This document shows, in pieces, positions 25,432 through 35,700 of a stretch of 50,053 bases of DNA; within the stretch, counting starts at the first letter, position 1; the number at the start of each line of letters is the position of its first letter. Origin of the DNA: an uncultured Bacteroidota bacterium. Its GTDB lineage: Bacteria; Bacteroidota; Bacteroidia; Chitinophagales; Chitinophagaceae. Under the pieces are notes generated by a model. It had not been told where the DNA came from, made no database searches, and was given only the letters and a program-made list of their open reading frames with translations. Location of the stretch: NCBI GenBank assembly GCA_903887005.1, contig CAISOH010000132.1:1-50053 (forward strand), written 5' to 3'. The translations under genes and the position numbers were made by a program.

Positions 25432-27342
25432 ATGGAATATTTCAAAAGACTGCTGGAACTGGTGAAGATGGAGCGGGAAGTGGATAAGCAGGCTTACCTG
25501 GACCTTACCCGGTCATCATCTGTAGCAGAACGGAGGGCAAATGGCCTGGCCTGGTACCCTATAGCCATAAAGGGAACTGAGCTGAATCAGGCGGAATACA
25601 TGACCGTAGAAGCAGAGCGCACAACTCATACAGATATCTCCCACCAGCTTCGTTTTGGCGTATCCGCGATGCTGTTCTCCAACCTTGACGCGAAAAATAA
25701 CTTCGTGGAAGGGACCATCACTTTTGTAAGTGGTAACCGGCTGAAAATATCATTACGAATAGATGAGTTGCCCGACTGGGCGAGTGATGGCAAGCTGGGC
25801 ATAGACCTGCTGTTTGATGATAACAGCTATGATGAAATGCAGGCAGCGCTAAAGCTGGCAATGACCCTCAGCGGGAAAAAAGAAGAAGGCCACCTCATTA
25901 ATATACTCACCGGGACCGCAACGCCAACATTCAATACCGATTTTCCTGTTTACAACAACCCGAAACTGAACAGTACACAACAGGCCGCTGTAAATAAAAT
26001 AGTACAGGCCAATGAACTGGCTATTGTGCACGGCCCGCCCGGCACAGGTAAGACCACTACGCTGGTGCAGGCCATAAAGGCATTGATAAAAGCAGGGGAA
26101 GAGCGCATACTTGTAGTGGCCCCCAGCAATACCGCTGTAGATCTGCTGAGTGAGAAGCTGTCGGAAGAGGGCCTTAATGTACTCCGTGTTGGTAATCCTG
26201 CCAGGGTATCAGAGCGGCTTATGGCGCTTACTCTCGATAGCAAAGTTGCGGCGCATAGTTCCGTGAAAGAGATAAAACGGCTGAAGAAACAGGCGGGTGA
26301 CTTTAAGGATATGGCCCACAAATACAAACGTAGCTTTGGCAAAGCGGAAAGGGAACAGCGCAAAGCCTTATTTAATGAGGCATACAAGATCATGAAAGAT
26401 GTGGGCCGTATGGAGCAATACATCATTGACGATGTAACGTCAAAAGCGCAGGTGATCACCGCAACGCTGGTAGGGTCCAACCATTATACGGTACGCAACC
26501 TCCGGTCCCATACTGTGGTCATAGATGAAGCAGGACAAGCTCTGGAACCGGCCTGCTGGATACCCATTCTAAAGGGTATGAAAGTGATACTTGCCGGCGA
26601 CCACTGCCAGTTGTCGCCAACCATAAAGTCTGATGCTGCCGCAAGGGGCGGACTTAGCAATACCCTGCTGGAAAAATGTATCCGCCTGCACCCGGGATCG
26701 GTAGTGATGCTGCAGGAGCAATACCGTATGAATGAAACAATCATGGGCTATTCTTCAAAAGTGTTTTATGATGATAAGCTGAAAGCGCACGTCACGGTAG
26801 CAAACCATGTATTATTCCCGGAAGATATGCCGCTGGCTTTTATAGATACTGCCGGTTGCGGTTTTGATGAAAAAACGGAAAACAAAAGCATTTCCAATCC
26901 GGAAGAGGCTGCGCTGTTATTCAAACATCTGTTACGGCTCGTAACGGAGTTAAGTGCGCATTACTCTGTCGCCCGGTTTCCCTCTGTCGCTATAATTTCG
27001 CCCTATAAAGAGCAGTTGTATGTTTTGAACGAACAATTGCGGCACACCCCTGAACTGCAGGCATATGTGCACAGAATTGCTGTGAACACTATAGATAGCT
27101 TCCAGGGACAGGAGCGGGACATCGTTTATATCAGCATGACAAGAAGCAATGCGAATGGCATAATCGGTTTCCTCGCAGACACCAGGAGAATGAATGTGGC
27201 GATGACACGCGCACGGAAAAAACTGGTCATAATAGGTGATAGTGCCACGCTTTCCCGTCATCCTTTTTATTCGGATTTTATTGCCTATGCCGAAAAACAT
27301 AACGCATATAAGAGTGCATGGGATGAGAATTGGAGTGCGTAA
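25432..27342 (+). CDS. SF1 helicase, UPF1/IGHMBP2-like
   Basis: The 636-residue protein shows the full superfamily 1B helicase set: HGPPGTGKTTTLVQAI (Walker A), VVIDEAGQALEPACW (DEAG box II), LAGDHCQLSPTI (motif III), MLQEQYRMNETIM (motif IV), TIDSFQGQERDIVYISM (motif V) and MNVAMTRARKKLVIIGD (motif VI). The N-terminal 190 residues hold the OB-like beta barrel typical of IGHMBP2-like bacterial helicases. It probably unwinds DNA or RNA 5' to 3', but its cellular target is not known. The ATG at 25432 sits immediately after the -7 box; the longer frame would cross the repeat and promoter. Confidence 0.92.
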   Translation: MEYFKRLLELVKMEREVDKQAYLDLTRSSSVAERRANGLAWYPIAIKGTELNQAEYMTVEAERTTHTDISHQLRFGVSAMLFSNLDAKNNFVEGTITFVSGNRLKISLRIDELPDWASDGKLGIDLLFDDNSYDEMQAALKLAMTLSGKKEEGHLINILTGTATPTFNTDFPVYNNPKLNSTQQAAVNKIVQANELAIVHGPPGTGKTTTLVQAIKALIKAGEERILVVAPSNTAVDLLSEKLSEEGLNVLRVGNPARVSERLMALTLDSKVAAHSSVKEIKRLKKQAGDFKDMAHKYKRSFGKAEREQRKALFNEAYKIMKDVGRMEQYIIDDVTSKAQVITATLVGSNHYTVRNLRSHTVVIDEAGQALEPACWIPILKGMKVILAGDHCQLSPTIKSDAAARGGLSNTLLEKCIRLHPGSVVMLQEQYRMNETIMGYSSKVFYDDKLKAHVTVANHVLFPEDMPLAFIDTAGCGFDEKTENKSISNPEEAALLFKHLLRLVTELSAHYSVARFPSVAIISPYKEQLYVLNEQLRHTPELQAYVHRIAVNTIDSFQGQERDIVYISMTRSNANGIIGFLADTRRMNVAMTRARKKLVIIGDSATLSRHPFYSDFIAYAEKHNAYKSAWDENWSA

Positions 27343-27421
27343 GGGCCAAAAAATCCGGTACTGTTTATTTCTCAAGACCAATATAGGAATACATGTGGAG
27401 AAAGCAAGTAAAAAAAACGAC

Positions 27422-27877
27422 TCAATAAGTATAATAAAGGTCTTGGAGTACCCACTGGTCGCTGGTAGCGTGCCTGTCCCCATTGCAATACACTAAGCTG
27501 TCTTTGGCATAATACCAGGCAACACCTGTCCCCATGTTGTATTCATAATAAAAATAGGCTGTGCCGAAAAAATAAATCTGGCGCGGGGTATCTGTCTGCT
27601 CGTATTGAAAAACACTATTCCCGAATTGAATGACGCTGTCGTTTACGATCGTGATGGCAAAGGAAGTATCGGGGAAATAATAAAACACATTTACAGGAGT
27701 GGGGTAATGCATGCCGGAGGCTTGGTAGTAATGGCTTCCATGCCAGTTTCTAATCCCGCCCATTTTTGCGGTATATGAAGGCTTGGTGGGTTTCGCATTA
27801 TCGCTTTTCTTGCACCCGGAAAAGATTACAGCTAACGACAATGGCAACAACAGGGTAATTATTAATTTTGAAGGCAT
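27422..27877 (-). CDS. Hypothetical lipoprotein
   Basis: The 151-residue protein begins at the ATG at 27877 with a lipoprotein signal ending VIFSGCKK, where the Cys becomes lipidated. The mature part is short and beta-rich with many Tyr and Trp residues (YYFPDTSFAITIVNDSVIQF). No family is recognised. Eight upstream residues of the open frame were excluded because they would displace the signal peptide from the N-terminus. It is convergent with the helicase gene and 80 bp from it. Confidence 0.7.
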   Translation of the reverse strand: MPSKLIITLLLPLSLAVIFSGCKKSDNAKPTKPSYTAKMGGIRNWHGSHYYQASGMHYPTPVNVFYYFPDTSFAITIVNDSVIQFGNSVFQYEQTDTPRQIYFFGTAYFYYEYNMGTGVAWYYAKDSLVYCNGDRHATSDQWVLQDLYYTY

Positions 27878-28008
27878 GAAAGGAGTTTTTATATCAACCA
27901 CAATTATTATGCCGGATTCAGCAATTTTTTAAACCAGCTTTTTGCAGTTGGTGAGATACTTCAACCGGCATCAGAAAGACCTGCATTTGCCCGGCATTTC
28001 TACAAAAA

Positions 28009-28042
28009 GAGCGGGTGTCTCAAAAAACTGAAACACCCGCTC
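28009..28042 (-). terminator. Rho-independent terminator of the PhnA-like gene
   Basis: The arms GAGCGGGTGT (28009-28018) and ACACCCGCTC (28033-28042) pair perfectly. On the minus strand the hairpin is followed by a T run, 22 bp after the stop of the gene at 28065. Confidence 0.85.
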
Positions 28043-28064
28043 CTGTATTTATAAGGCCTGATTA

Positions 28065-28649
28065 TTAACTTCCTTGCTTCCTTACGTATTTGGTGAGAAT
28101 AACAATAACCTGCCCTTCTATTTTGCCTTCTATCTGTTCGGTATTATCTTCCACCAGCCGGATGTTTTTTACTACAGTGCCCATCCTGGCATTGAGCGTA
28201 GTGCCTTTTACATCCAGCGATTTTGTCAGTATTATGGTATCGCCCGATTGCAGCACATTTCCATTACAGTCTTTATGCAGGTCAACAGCACTGTCATTTT
28301 CATGGTCGCCGGTTGCCTTGGCCCAGGCCAGTCTTTCATCATCCATATACATCATGTCCAGGCTATCCATGGCCCAGCTTTCATTTCTTAGCCTGTTGAG
28401 CATACGCCAGGTAACTACCTGCACGCCGGGCACTTCGCTCCACATACTCGTTGTAAGACAACTCCAATGGCTGCTATCAAGTTCTTCTTTTTTCTGGATC
28501 TGCGCTTCACATTTATCACAAATCATTATGCAATTATCTTCATTGCTGCCAGACAGGGGAGCCACCTCATATAATTTCAGTGTACCTTCCGATTGGCATA
28601 GTTCACATTTATTTTCACTTCTTTTTATAAGCACTTCTTCCAGTTTCAT
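28065..28649 (-). CDS. PhnA-like zinc-ribbon protein
   Basis: The 194-residue protein begins with a zinc ribbon (CELCQSEG near residues 15-22, CDKC at 44-47) and ends with the PhnA C-terminal domain (DCNGNVLQSGDTIILTKSLD, then KGTTLNARMGTVVKNIRL). The name comes from alkylphosphonate operons, but most members are not tied to phosphonate use and their function is unknown. The central 60 residues (WSEVPGVQVVTWRMLNRL) join the two modules, as in longer family members. A -7 box lies 25 bp upstream and a strong terminator follows, so this is a single-gene unit. Confidence 0.85.
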   Translation of the reverse strand: MKLEEVLIKRSENKCELCQSEGTLKLYEVAPLSGSNEDNCIMICDKCEAQIQKKEELDSSHWSCLTTSMWSEVPGVQVVTWRMLNRLRNESWAMDSLDMMYMDDERLAWAKATGDHENDSAVDLHKDCNGNVLQSGDTIILTKSLDVKGTTLNARMGTVVKNIRLVEDNTEQIEGKIEGQVIVILTKYVRKQGS

Positions 28650-28673
28650 ATGTTCTGATTAGATAAAAAGGTG

Positions 28674-28681
28674 CAAAGGTA
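28674..28681 (-). promoter_or_regulatory. -7 promoter box of the PhnA-like gene
   Basis: On the minus strand the sequence reads TACCTTTG, a match to TAnnTTTG, 24 bp before the ATG of the PhnA-like gene. Confidence 0.5.
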
Positions 28682-28909
28682 ATCATAAAAGTGCTCTTTT
28701 AAAGTTAAGGTCAGTCTGAAAAACGCCCTTAACCGGTCCGATAATTTGTATTGGGGAGTCCATAAGCTTTAATGCCTCAAAGAGTGATTTTTGTGTTAAT
28801 CAGATATGGCTTAGAGCCCCTTGTTCTGCAATCAGCCATACTAACACGGCAAAAAACCTTCCTCATAAATTAATCCTTTTGTAAATTGCGAAAGGCAAAC
28901 TTTAAAAAT

Positions 28910-29569
28910 ATGACCAAAAAAGGACGGTACACTTTTGTAATAGACTGGTTTAAGAAAAATATGCCGAATGCGGAAACCGAACTGCATTATAATAATCCTT
29001 ATGAATTGCTGGTGGCGGTGATACTCTCTGCCCAATGCACGGACAAGCGGGTGAATATGGTAACGCCTGCATTGTTTCATAAGTTCCCGGGGCCTGAAAG
29101 TCTTGCCAAAGCTGAGTTTGAAGATGTGGAACCGCTGGTAAAAAGTGTAACCTTCGCCAATAATAAGACCCGGCACCTGATTGGTATGGCTAAGATGCTG
29201 GTAGAAAAATTTAATGGTGAGGTACCTGATACTATTGAAGACCTGGTGCAGTTACCGGGTGTTGGCCGAAAGACGGCTAATGTTATTGTATCGGTAGTCT
29301 ATCACCAGCCGGGTATGGCTGTTGATACGCATGTATTCAGAGTTTCGGCGCGCATAGGGCTGACCACAAATGCCAAAACTCCATTACAAACAGAAGCGCA
29401 ACTTGTAGCCAATATTCCAAGGGAACTTTTGGCGATAGCCCATCATTGGCTGATACTTCATGGGAGATATGTTTGTGTTGCGCGACGGCCCAAATGCGAA
29501 CAATGCGGGTTGACTTCCGCATGTAAATACTTTCAAAGCGATATGAAATATATAGTTAAGCCTGAGTAA
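28910..29569 (+). CDS. nth: Endonuclease III (DNA glycosylase/AP lyase)
   Basis: The 219-residue protein is a standard endonuclease III, which removes oxidised pyrimidines and nicks abasic sites in base-excision repair. It shows helix-hairpin-helix LPGVGRKTANVI with catalytic K121, catalytic D139 in AVDTHVFRV, and a [4Fe-4S] cluster motif C189-x6-C196-x2-C199-x5-C205. The ATG at 28910 gives the usual N-terminus MTKKGRYTFVIDWF; a longer frame adds eight residues without support. No operon partner is apparent. Confidence 0.95.
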   Translation: MTKKGRYTFVIDWFKKNMPNAETELHYNNPYELLVAVILSAQCTDKRVNMVTPALFHKFPGPESLAKAEFEDVEPLVKSVTFANNKTRHLIGMAKMLVEKFNGEVPDTIEDLVQLPGVGRKTANVIVSVVYHQPGMAVDTHVFRVSARIGLTTNAKTPLQTEAQLVANIPRELLAIAHHWLILHGRYVCVARRPKCEQCGLTSACKYFQSDMKYIVKPE

Positions 29570-29592
29570 TACCGGCGCTTTTAATATATGGA

Positions 29593-30201
29593 TTAATGCC
29601 CCGGCGGTGGCGTCATATCAGGAGCAGCGCCATTGTCCCAGGTTGATTTGTGTGATTTGGAGTAGTTCTCCCAGGTCTCGTGCTTATAAGTATTATCCCC
29701 AAAGTAGGTAAGGATGGGCTCAATCTGGCTTACTGTAAGATAACCGGGAATATTTTGAGCGTTTTCAAATTTCTCCACCATGAGTATGGTTGTAGGATAA
29801 GACATCTGGCCTTTCATCAGCTCGGCAGCCAGTTTGTTACATTTATATTCAGGAATAAAATAATAGTCTTTGCCCAAAAAATGCAACGTATCCCTGCGCT
29901 CTGCATTGAACCTGAAACAATAATAATTTAAGTTCAGATACTTTATCACGTTCGGATTGGTAAATGTAGAAGCATCCATCTTCTTGCACCAGCCACACCA
30001 GTCGGTATATACATCCATATATACCTTTTTGGGCTTTTTGGCCATTTTGGCCTGCAATTCATCAATAGAGGTTATCCATTGTATTTCTTTGGGTTCTTTT
30101 TTCTCTGCTGCAGCATTTTTCCCGCTTTTCTTCTTTCCGTCAGCTATCACCAGGGTAGGTAAGAACATAACAACAACCGCCACAAGAAATACTCGTCTCA
30201 T
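29593..30201 (-). CDS. Exported thioredoxin-fold protein (tandem copy 1)
   Basis: The 202-residue product has a signal peptide (VFLVAVVVMFLPTLVIA), a charged linker, then a thioredoxin fold with the active site DWCGWCKKMD near residues 67-76 and a cis-Pro segment SYPTTILM. It is probably a periplasmic DsbD-gamma/Thio_7-like disulfide protein. It lies 72 bp from a clear paralogue with the same tail (DMTPPPGH), so the pair arose by tandem duplication. Substrates are unknown. Confidence 0.85.
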   Translation of the reverse strand: MRRVFLVAVVVMFLPTLVIADGKKKSGKNAAAEKKEPKEIQWITSIDELQAKMAKKPKKVYMDVYTDWCGWCKKMDASTFTNPNVIKYLNLNYYCFRFNAERRDTLHFLGKDYYFIPEYKCNKLAAELMKGQMSYPTTILMVEKFENAQNIPGYLTVSQIEPILTYFGDNTYKHETWENYSKSHKSTWDNGAAPDMTPPPGH

Positions 30202-30273
30202 TATAAATTTTTAATGTGTTAATAATAGTTCGCTATAAATGTACTAAGTTTTCCTGCCATTTCAGTTTTTAGG

Positions 30274-30873
30274 TTAGTGGCCGGGAGGAGGGGCCATGTC
30301 AGGTACCGCATCATGTTTCCAGATAGGTTTGTATGTTTTCTGGTGGTCCGGCCATTGTTTGTGCTTGAATGTATTATCGCCGAAAAAAGTCAAAATAGTT
30401 TCAATTTGAGGTACGTCCATATAGCCCGGAATTGGCGTAGGGTTTTGGAAGTTTTCAAGCATAATTACGCTGGTAGGATAAGAAATATTACCGCCAGGCG
30501 AATTTTTCAATAGTTCATAAGCAAGGCCGTTCATCCTGTGTTCCGGCTCGAATTTGTATTCTTTACCTAGAAAACGAATCACGTCCTGGCGCTCAGCATC
30601 AAACCTAACCGCATAAAAATTCATGTTAATATATTTTATTACGTCTGAATTTTGATAAGTGGATACATCCATTTTTTTGCACCATCCGCACCAATTGGTA
30701 TAGAAGTCAAAAAATACCTTTTTGGGGGATTGCTGCATTTTAGCCTGTAATTCGTCCATAGACGTGATCCAATGAATTTCAGCAGCCGGATTTGGAGCGG
30801 GTGTTTTTTTCTTAGCCATCACCATGGGGCTTACAATAAGCATCGCTAATGCAAAAAGTAATACGCGTTTCAT
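30274..30873 (-). CDS. Exported thioredoxin-fold protein (tandem copy 2)
   Basis: This 199-residue paralogue of the next gene downstream has a signal peptide (VLLFALAMLIVSPMVMA), active site NWCGWCKKMD, and cis-Pro segment SYPTSVIM. The conserved lead-in segment (IHWITSMDELQAKMQQ) matches IQWITSIDELQAKMAK of the other copy, and both end with PPPGH. Being first in the direction of transcription, it may share a promoter in the 69-bp gap before the divergent ubiX. Confidence 0.85.
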   Translation of the reverse strand: MKRVLLFALAMLIVSPMVMAKKKTPAPNPAAEIHWITSMDELQAKMQQSPKKVFFDFYTNWCGWCKKMDVSTYQNSDVIKYINMNFYAVRFDAERQDVIRFLGKEYKFEPEHRMNGLAYELLKNSPGGNISYPTSVIMLENFQNPTPIPGYMDVPQIETILTFFGDNTFKHKQWPDHQKTYKPIWKHDAVPDMAPPPGH

Positions 30874-30942
30874 TTATATTGATTTTTGAGAAACGAATTT
30901 ACAATTATTCCATGTAGTTTTGTTCAATCTTCCAATAATTTT

Positions 30943-31500
30943 ATGATAAAAATTGCAATTGCGGTTACAGGGGCAAGCGGATCTATTTATGCAAAGGTAT
31001 TATTAGAGCAGTTGCAGCGGCTGAAAGACCAGGTAGCGGAGGTGAGTATAGTGTGGAGCGATAATGCTTATACCGTGTGGCAGCATGAGCTTGGGAATAA
31101 AGATTATGAACAATTCCCTTACAAGGTGTGGGATAAGACCGATTTTATGGCGCCATTTGCATCCGGCAGTTCTTCCTATAGCGCTCTAATCATTTGCCCT
31201 TGCAGCATGGGTACGCTGGGCAGAATAGCCGGGGGGATCAGCAATGACCTGGTAACCCGTGCAGCTGATGTAATGCTGAAAGAACGCCGCAAACTGATAT
31301 GCGTGGTTCGCGAAACGCCCTATAACCTGATACACCTGCGGAATATGACTACAGTTACCGAAGCAGGGGGTATTATTTGCCCTGCAACGCCTTCTTTTTA
31401 CAGTAACCCAAAAACGCTGGATGATGTAGCTTATACGGTCATTCACCGGGTGCTGCAATTGGCGGGGCTGAATGCGGAAGGTTACAGATGGGGGGAGTGA
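30943..31500 (+). CDS. ubiX: Flavin prenyltransferase UbiX
   Basis: The 185-residue protein opens IKIAIAVTGASGSIYAKVLL, the nucleotide-binding loop of UbiX. It has CPCSMGTLGRIAGGISNDLV in the prenyl/FMN site, LICVVRETPYNLIHLRNM, and the C-terminal PSFYSNPKTLDDVAYTVIHR. UbiX makes prenylated FMN, the cofactor for UbiD-type decarboxylases such as those in quinone synthesis. The ATG at 30943 puts the glycine loop at the expected distance from the N-terminus; 19 extra upstream codons of open frame were excluded. No ubiD gene lies in the window. Confidence 0.95.
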   Translation: MIKIAIAVTGASGSIYAKVLLEQLQRLKDQVAEVSIVWSDNAYTVWQHELGNKDYEQFPYKVWDKTDFMAPFASGSSSYSALIICPCSMGTLGRIAGGISNDLVTRAADVMLKERRKLICVVRETPYNLIHLRNMTTVTEAGGIICPATPSFYSNPKTLDDVAYTVIHRVLQLAGLNAEGYRWGE

Positions 31501-31579
31501 GGGTTAGCCGGTTAATTAGGTAAAAGGGTAATTGGGTTAAATGGGGCGATGTAGGAATTAAGGAAAGAGGTTCACCCAA

Positions 31580-31774
31580 TTATACTCCATTTCCGTTCCT
31601 GTGCTTTCTGATATTTTCCATTGACTCCTCTATGGTAAGTGTTTTTGTTATACCAGCAAAAGCGTCTTCACTTATTTGCTCAAGCATTTGCAATGTTTCT
31701 TCATCATATACAAATCTATCTTATGCCGACTTGATGTACTTATTCGACTTTTCTTTTGCACCAGAGTATTTCAT
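31580..31774 (-). pseudogene. Small degraded gene with internal stop, antitoxin-like size
   Basis: Reading the minus strand from ATG 31774 gives 17 codons (MKYSGAKEKSNKYIKSA), a TAA at 31721-31723, then 46 open codons in the same frame including FVYDEETLQMLEQISED, ending at TAA 31580. The part after the stop is acidic and helical, with the size and character of a small antitoxin C-terminus. The frame would encode about 63 residues if the stop were a sense codon. It lies in the 438-bp gap between ubiX and mazG; the rest of that gap has G/T-rich sequence near 31501-31560 and nothing else recognisable. Confidence 0.45.
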
Positions 31775-31938
31775 ATAACCGTTTATCTTTACTACTATAA
31801 ATATACGGAAAAATACCGCTGAAAAAATGGTAAGAAAATAGTTTAGATTTGAAATATGGAAACATAAGCGTAATAAAGAGTCTTTCATTGAAAAAAATAA
31901 TTGCCCAAATATCTTTAGATTTAAATTTTACTTTAATC

Positions 31939-32703
31939 ATGCAATACTCAAAATCAATAGAACGGTTAAGGAAAATAATGGACGAATTGCGGGAGCAATG
32001 CCCGTGGGACAGGAAACAAACTATCCATACATTGGGGCCACAAACCCTGGAGGAGATTTATGAACTGACTGATACTATAGCTAATGAAGACTGGAAAGGA
32101 TTGAAGGAAGAACTCGGCGACCTGCTGCTGCATATCATTTTTTACAGTAAAATAGGGAGTGAGCAGCAACAGTTTACTTTTGACGAAGTAGTGGAAGGTG
32201 TATGTAATAAACTGATAAACCGCCACCCGCACATTTATGGTAATGTAAAGGTGGAAAATGATACCGATGTAAAACAAAACTGGGAAAAAATAAAACAGGC
32301 GGAAGGCAAGAAGTCCATACTCAGCGGAGTACCGCCTGCTATGCCCGCACTTATCAAGGCGTTGCGGCTGCAGGAAAAAACAAAACAGGTTGGCTTTGAA
32401 TGGGAGAATACCGGGCAGGTAGAAGATAAGATAGAAGAAGAGATGCAGGAACTTTATGAAGCGGTAGAAATTGGCAACCATAAAGAAATAGAGGAGGAGT
32501 TTGGCGATGTAATGTTTGCTCTTATTAACTATGCAAGATTTGTGAAAGTGGACCCTGAGCGGGCTTTAGAGCTGACCAATAAAAAATTCATACGACGCTT
32601 CCAGAAGGTGGAAGCTATGGCTGATGCCCAGGGTAAATCGCTGCACGATATGACTTTATGGGAAATGGACGAATTGTGGAACAAGGTAAAAGAAGCAGAG
32701 TAA
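31939..32703 (+). CDS. mazG: Nucleoside triphosphate pyrophosphohydrolase MazG
   Basis: The 254-residue protein has the two MazG domains. The first includes LREQCPWDRKQTIHTLGPQ and the metal-binding LEEIYELTDTI plus EELGDLLLHIIFYSKI; the second includes EEMQELYEAVEI and EEFGDVMFALINYAR. MazG hydrolyses NTPs, and in E. coli also affects ppGpp levels. The ATG at 31939 gives the usual start MQYSKSIERL; 30 upstream codons of open frame were excluded. The next gene begins 9 bp later and is likely co-transcribed. Confidence 0.95.
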   Translation: MQYSKSIERLRKIMDELREQCPWDRKQTIHTLGPQTLEEIYELTDTIANEDWKGLKEELGDLLLHIIFYSKIGSEQQQFTFDEVVEGVCNKLINRHPHIYGNVKVENDTDVKQNWEKIKQAEGKKSILSGVPPAMPALIKALRLQEKTKQVGFEWENTGQVEDKIEEEMQELYEAVEIGNHKEIEEEFGDVMFALINYARFVKVDPERALELTNKKFIRRFQKVEAMADAQGKSLHDMTLWEMDELWNKVKEAE

Positions 32704-32712
32704 ACAATAATA

Positions 32713-35700
32713 ATGTTAAGGCGATATCCATATTGGGGCTGGCTGTTGTTGAGCCTCTTGTTGTGGTGCATCAACGGATACAAGTTCCGTTTACACCGGC
32801 AGTCTATACTGCCGGAGCGAATGGCGCGCACTGTAACTAAAGACCTGCAACAGCGGATAGATGTATTTGAAGGATTCGTGCGGGAGCATGATAAGATCCG
32901 GAGGATGTTTTCTGATTCGCTGACAGAAAAGGAATCCAGCCAAATCAACAAATTACCTTTCTATATTTTTGGTTACGACCGCGACACATTGAAATTCTGG
33001 AATACAAATTCAGTCATCGCCGGCAGTAATGATTCCGCTTCGGGTAAGACAATAATTCTGCGTAATGAAAAAGGGGTATTTATTGCCCGGTATATAAAAC
33101 TACCTTTTGAGCACCGGCAATTGGTAGTATTATTCCCGGTCATGATCACCTATCCTTTGGAAAATAATTACCTCAAGTCTCATTTTGTAGCTTCGGAATA
33201 CATACCGGTTAAAACTAAAATAATTGCACCGGAAGGAAATCCGGCGGGAGCTTACAGTATAACGGTGCATGGAAACCATACGCTGTTTTATTTGCGATTC
33301 AATCCGCAGGAAATACAAAAATGGATACCGGATACCCTATTCATCATCATGCTGATTATGGCGGTTTTGGCTTCTATGTTCTGGATACAGCTGATGGTCA
33401 TACACCTTACACGCAATATATCGCGTTTAGCTGGTTTCGGTATTACACTGATAATAGTGGGTTCATTACGTGCGCTTCTTTATTTATACGGATTACCTTT
33501 TAATTTAGATACGCTCAACTTTTTTTCGCCGAGTTTATACGCATCAAGTAAATACCTGTCTTCTTTCGGCGACCTGTTTATAAATACGCTATGCATTTTG
33601 TGGCTTGTCATATTCCTCACAAGACATACACCTTACAAAACATATTGCAACACGTTCGAAAGAAAAACTACCCGAAAGTTTATAGCCATAATTCTGATCC
33701 TGTCATTGATTGGGTACGTTTTTTTGTTTGTAAACGTGATTCGCAGCCTAGTACTTGATTCGAATATTTCTTTTGACGTAAGCCATTTTTACGCTATCAA
33801 TGTTTATACTATTCTTGGGCTGTTGGTTATCGGAACTATCACAGGTATTTCGTGCCTGGTCATTTATTTATTCAATATTCAGTTACAAACGCTTATAAAA
33901 AGTTATTGGCCGAAATACCTGTTGATAACAATAACAGGAATGGCATTCCTGTTGGTCACCGGCAATATTCATGATGGCTATGATATTGCTATTCTGATCT
34001 GGTTGCTGTTATTTACCGCTTTGCTCGATATACCCCGTTTTGCACTTGTATCTGACTTGTTTGAGCCGCATATGATATTCTGGGCTGTATTTATCTGCGC
34101 ATTCTGCACGGGTATCCTGCAATATTTCAACCAGATAAAAGAACAGAAAGCACGGACTGCCTTTGTAGAGTTACAGTTATCTCCCCACAGAGATAATATA
34201 ATGGAGTTCGCTTTTAATGAAATAGTACATAATATAGAACGGGATAAATTTCTGAAGAATTTTTTTTACAAGCCTTCTGCCGCAGGGCGTAAATTGGTAA
34301 ATCAGAAATTTGATGACCACTATCTCAGCGGCCCTCTAAACAAATATCATGCGAAGGTTTATTTATTTGATGCAAAAGAAAAAGAATTGTTTAATAAAGA
34401 TTCTGTTAGTTATACAACACTGCAGAATGAAAAAAAAGAAGCCTCATCTATCCCTAACTCGAGCAATCTGTATTATAAAGAATCTATTCTGGAAGGGCAT
34501 TATTACCTGGCCGATATACCCATATACAGCGACACAATTAATAAGGTAATAGGGTATGTAATAATAGATCTCGATCTTAAAAAGCAGGTTGCCGAAACGG
34601 TATATCCTGAATTATTGCAAACCACAACCAGTAAAGTAAGCAGCGGGAATAACGAATATGCCTACGCAATTTATATAAATGATAAGCTGATAACCCAGAC
34701 AAACGACTATGCCTTCAATAACTATCTGGCAAACGACACGCTTAAAGAACAGAAATATGCATTCTATACCAACGACAATATTTCAGAGCTGCATTATAAG
34801 ATAGCGGACAAGCGCACGATAGTAGTGGTAAACCGTCATAGCCAGATAATAGAAACCATTACCCTGTTTTCTTATTTATTTGGTATGCAGGTGCTGCTGG
34901 CCATAATAATATTGCTGTACCAGCTATATATCTCTTATTTCACCAACACACTTGACTCTAAAAAATTCATCCGGCTGACTTTGCGGAAACGGGTACATTT
35001 TTCCATGCTGGCGGTAGTGATGATTTCTTTCATTGTAATAGGCTCCGTTACCATATTGTTTTTTACGAATCAATACCAGTCGTCAAACAAAGATAAGTTT
35101 CAATCTTCCATGCAGGCTGCAAAACAATCAGTCCAGGATTATCTGAAAAACGAAAACGCCTATGACGATTATAATATGTTCGATACAGTAAGCAAGTCCT
35201 CGAAGTTTAAAGACTATGTTACTACTATTGCAAAAAGCCAAAAAATTGATATTAATATATTCGATGAAGATGGCGAACTATTGGCCGCTTCGCAGGATGA
35301 GATTTATAATAAAGGATTAATTTCCCGAAGGATGCGCCCGGATGCTTTTTATGGACTGAATATTCTGGGCAGATCAATAGTGATACAGGATGAAAGGGTT
35401 GGAGGTTTGTCCTATTTATCTGCTTATGAGCCACTGCGCGATGAACATGGGGTGACACTCGGCTATATTAATGTTCCGTTCTTCTCTTCTGAAAAAGATC
35501 TGAATTACCAGATATCCAATATAGTTGTTACGCTCATCAACCTGTATGCATTTATTTTTCTCTTGTCGAGCTTAATAGCCATTCTGATCACGCGGTGGAT
35601 TACAAGCACATTCAATATGATCATACAACAGTTTGGCCGTATAAACCTGCTGCGGAATGAACGTATTTCATGGCCCTATGATGATGAAATAGGACTGCTG

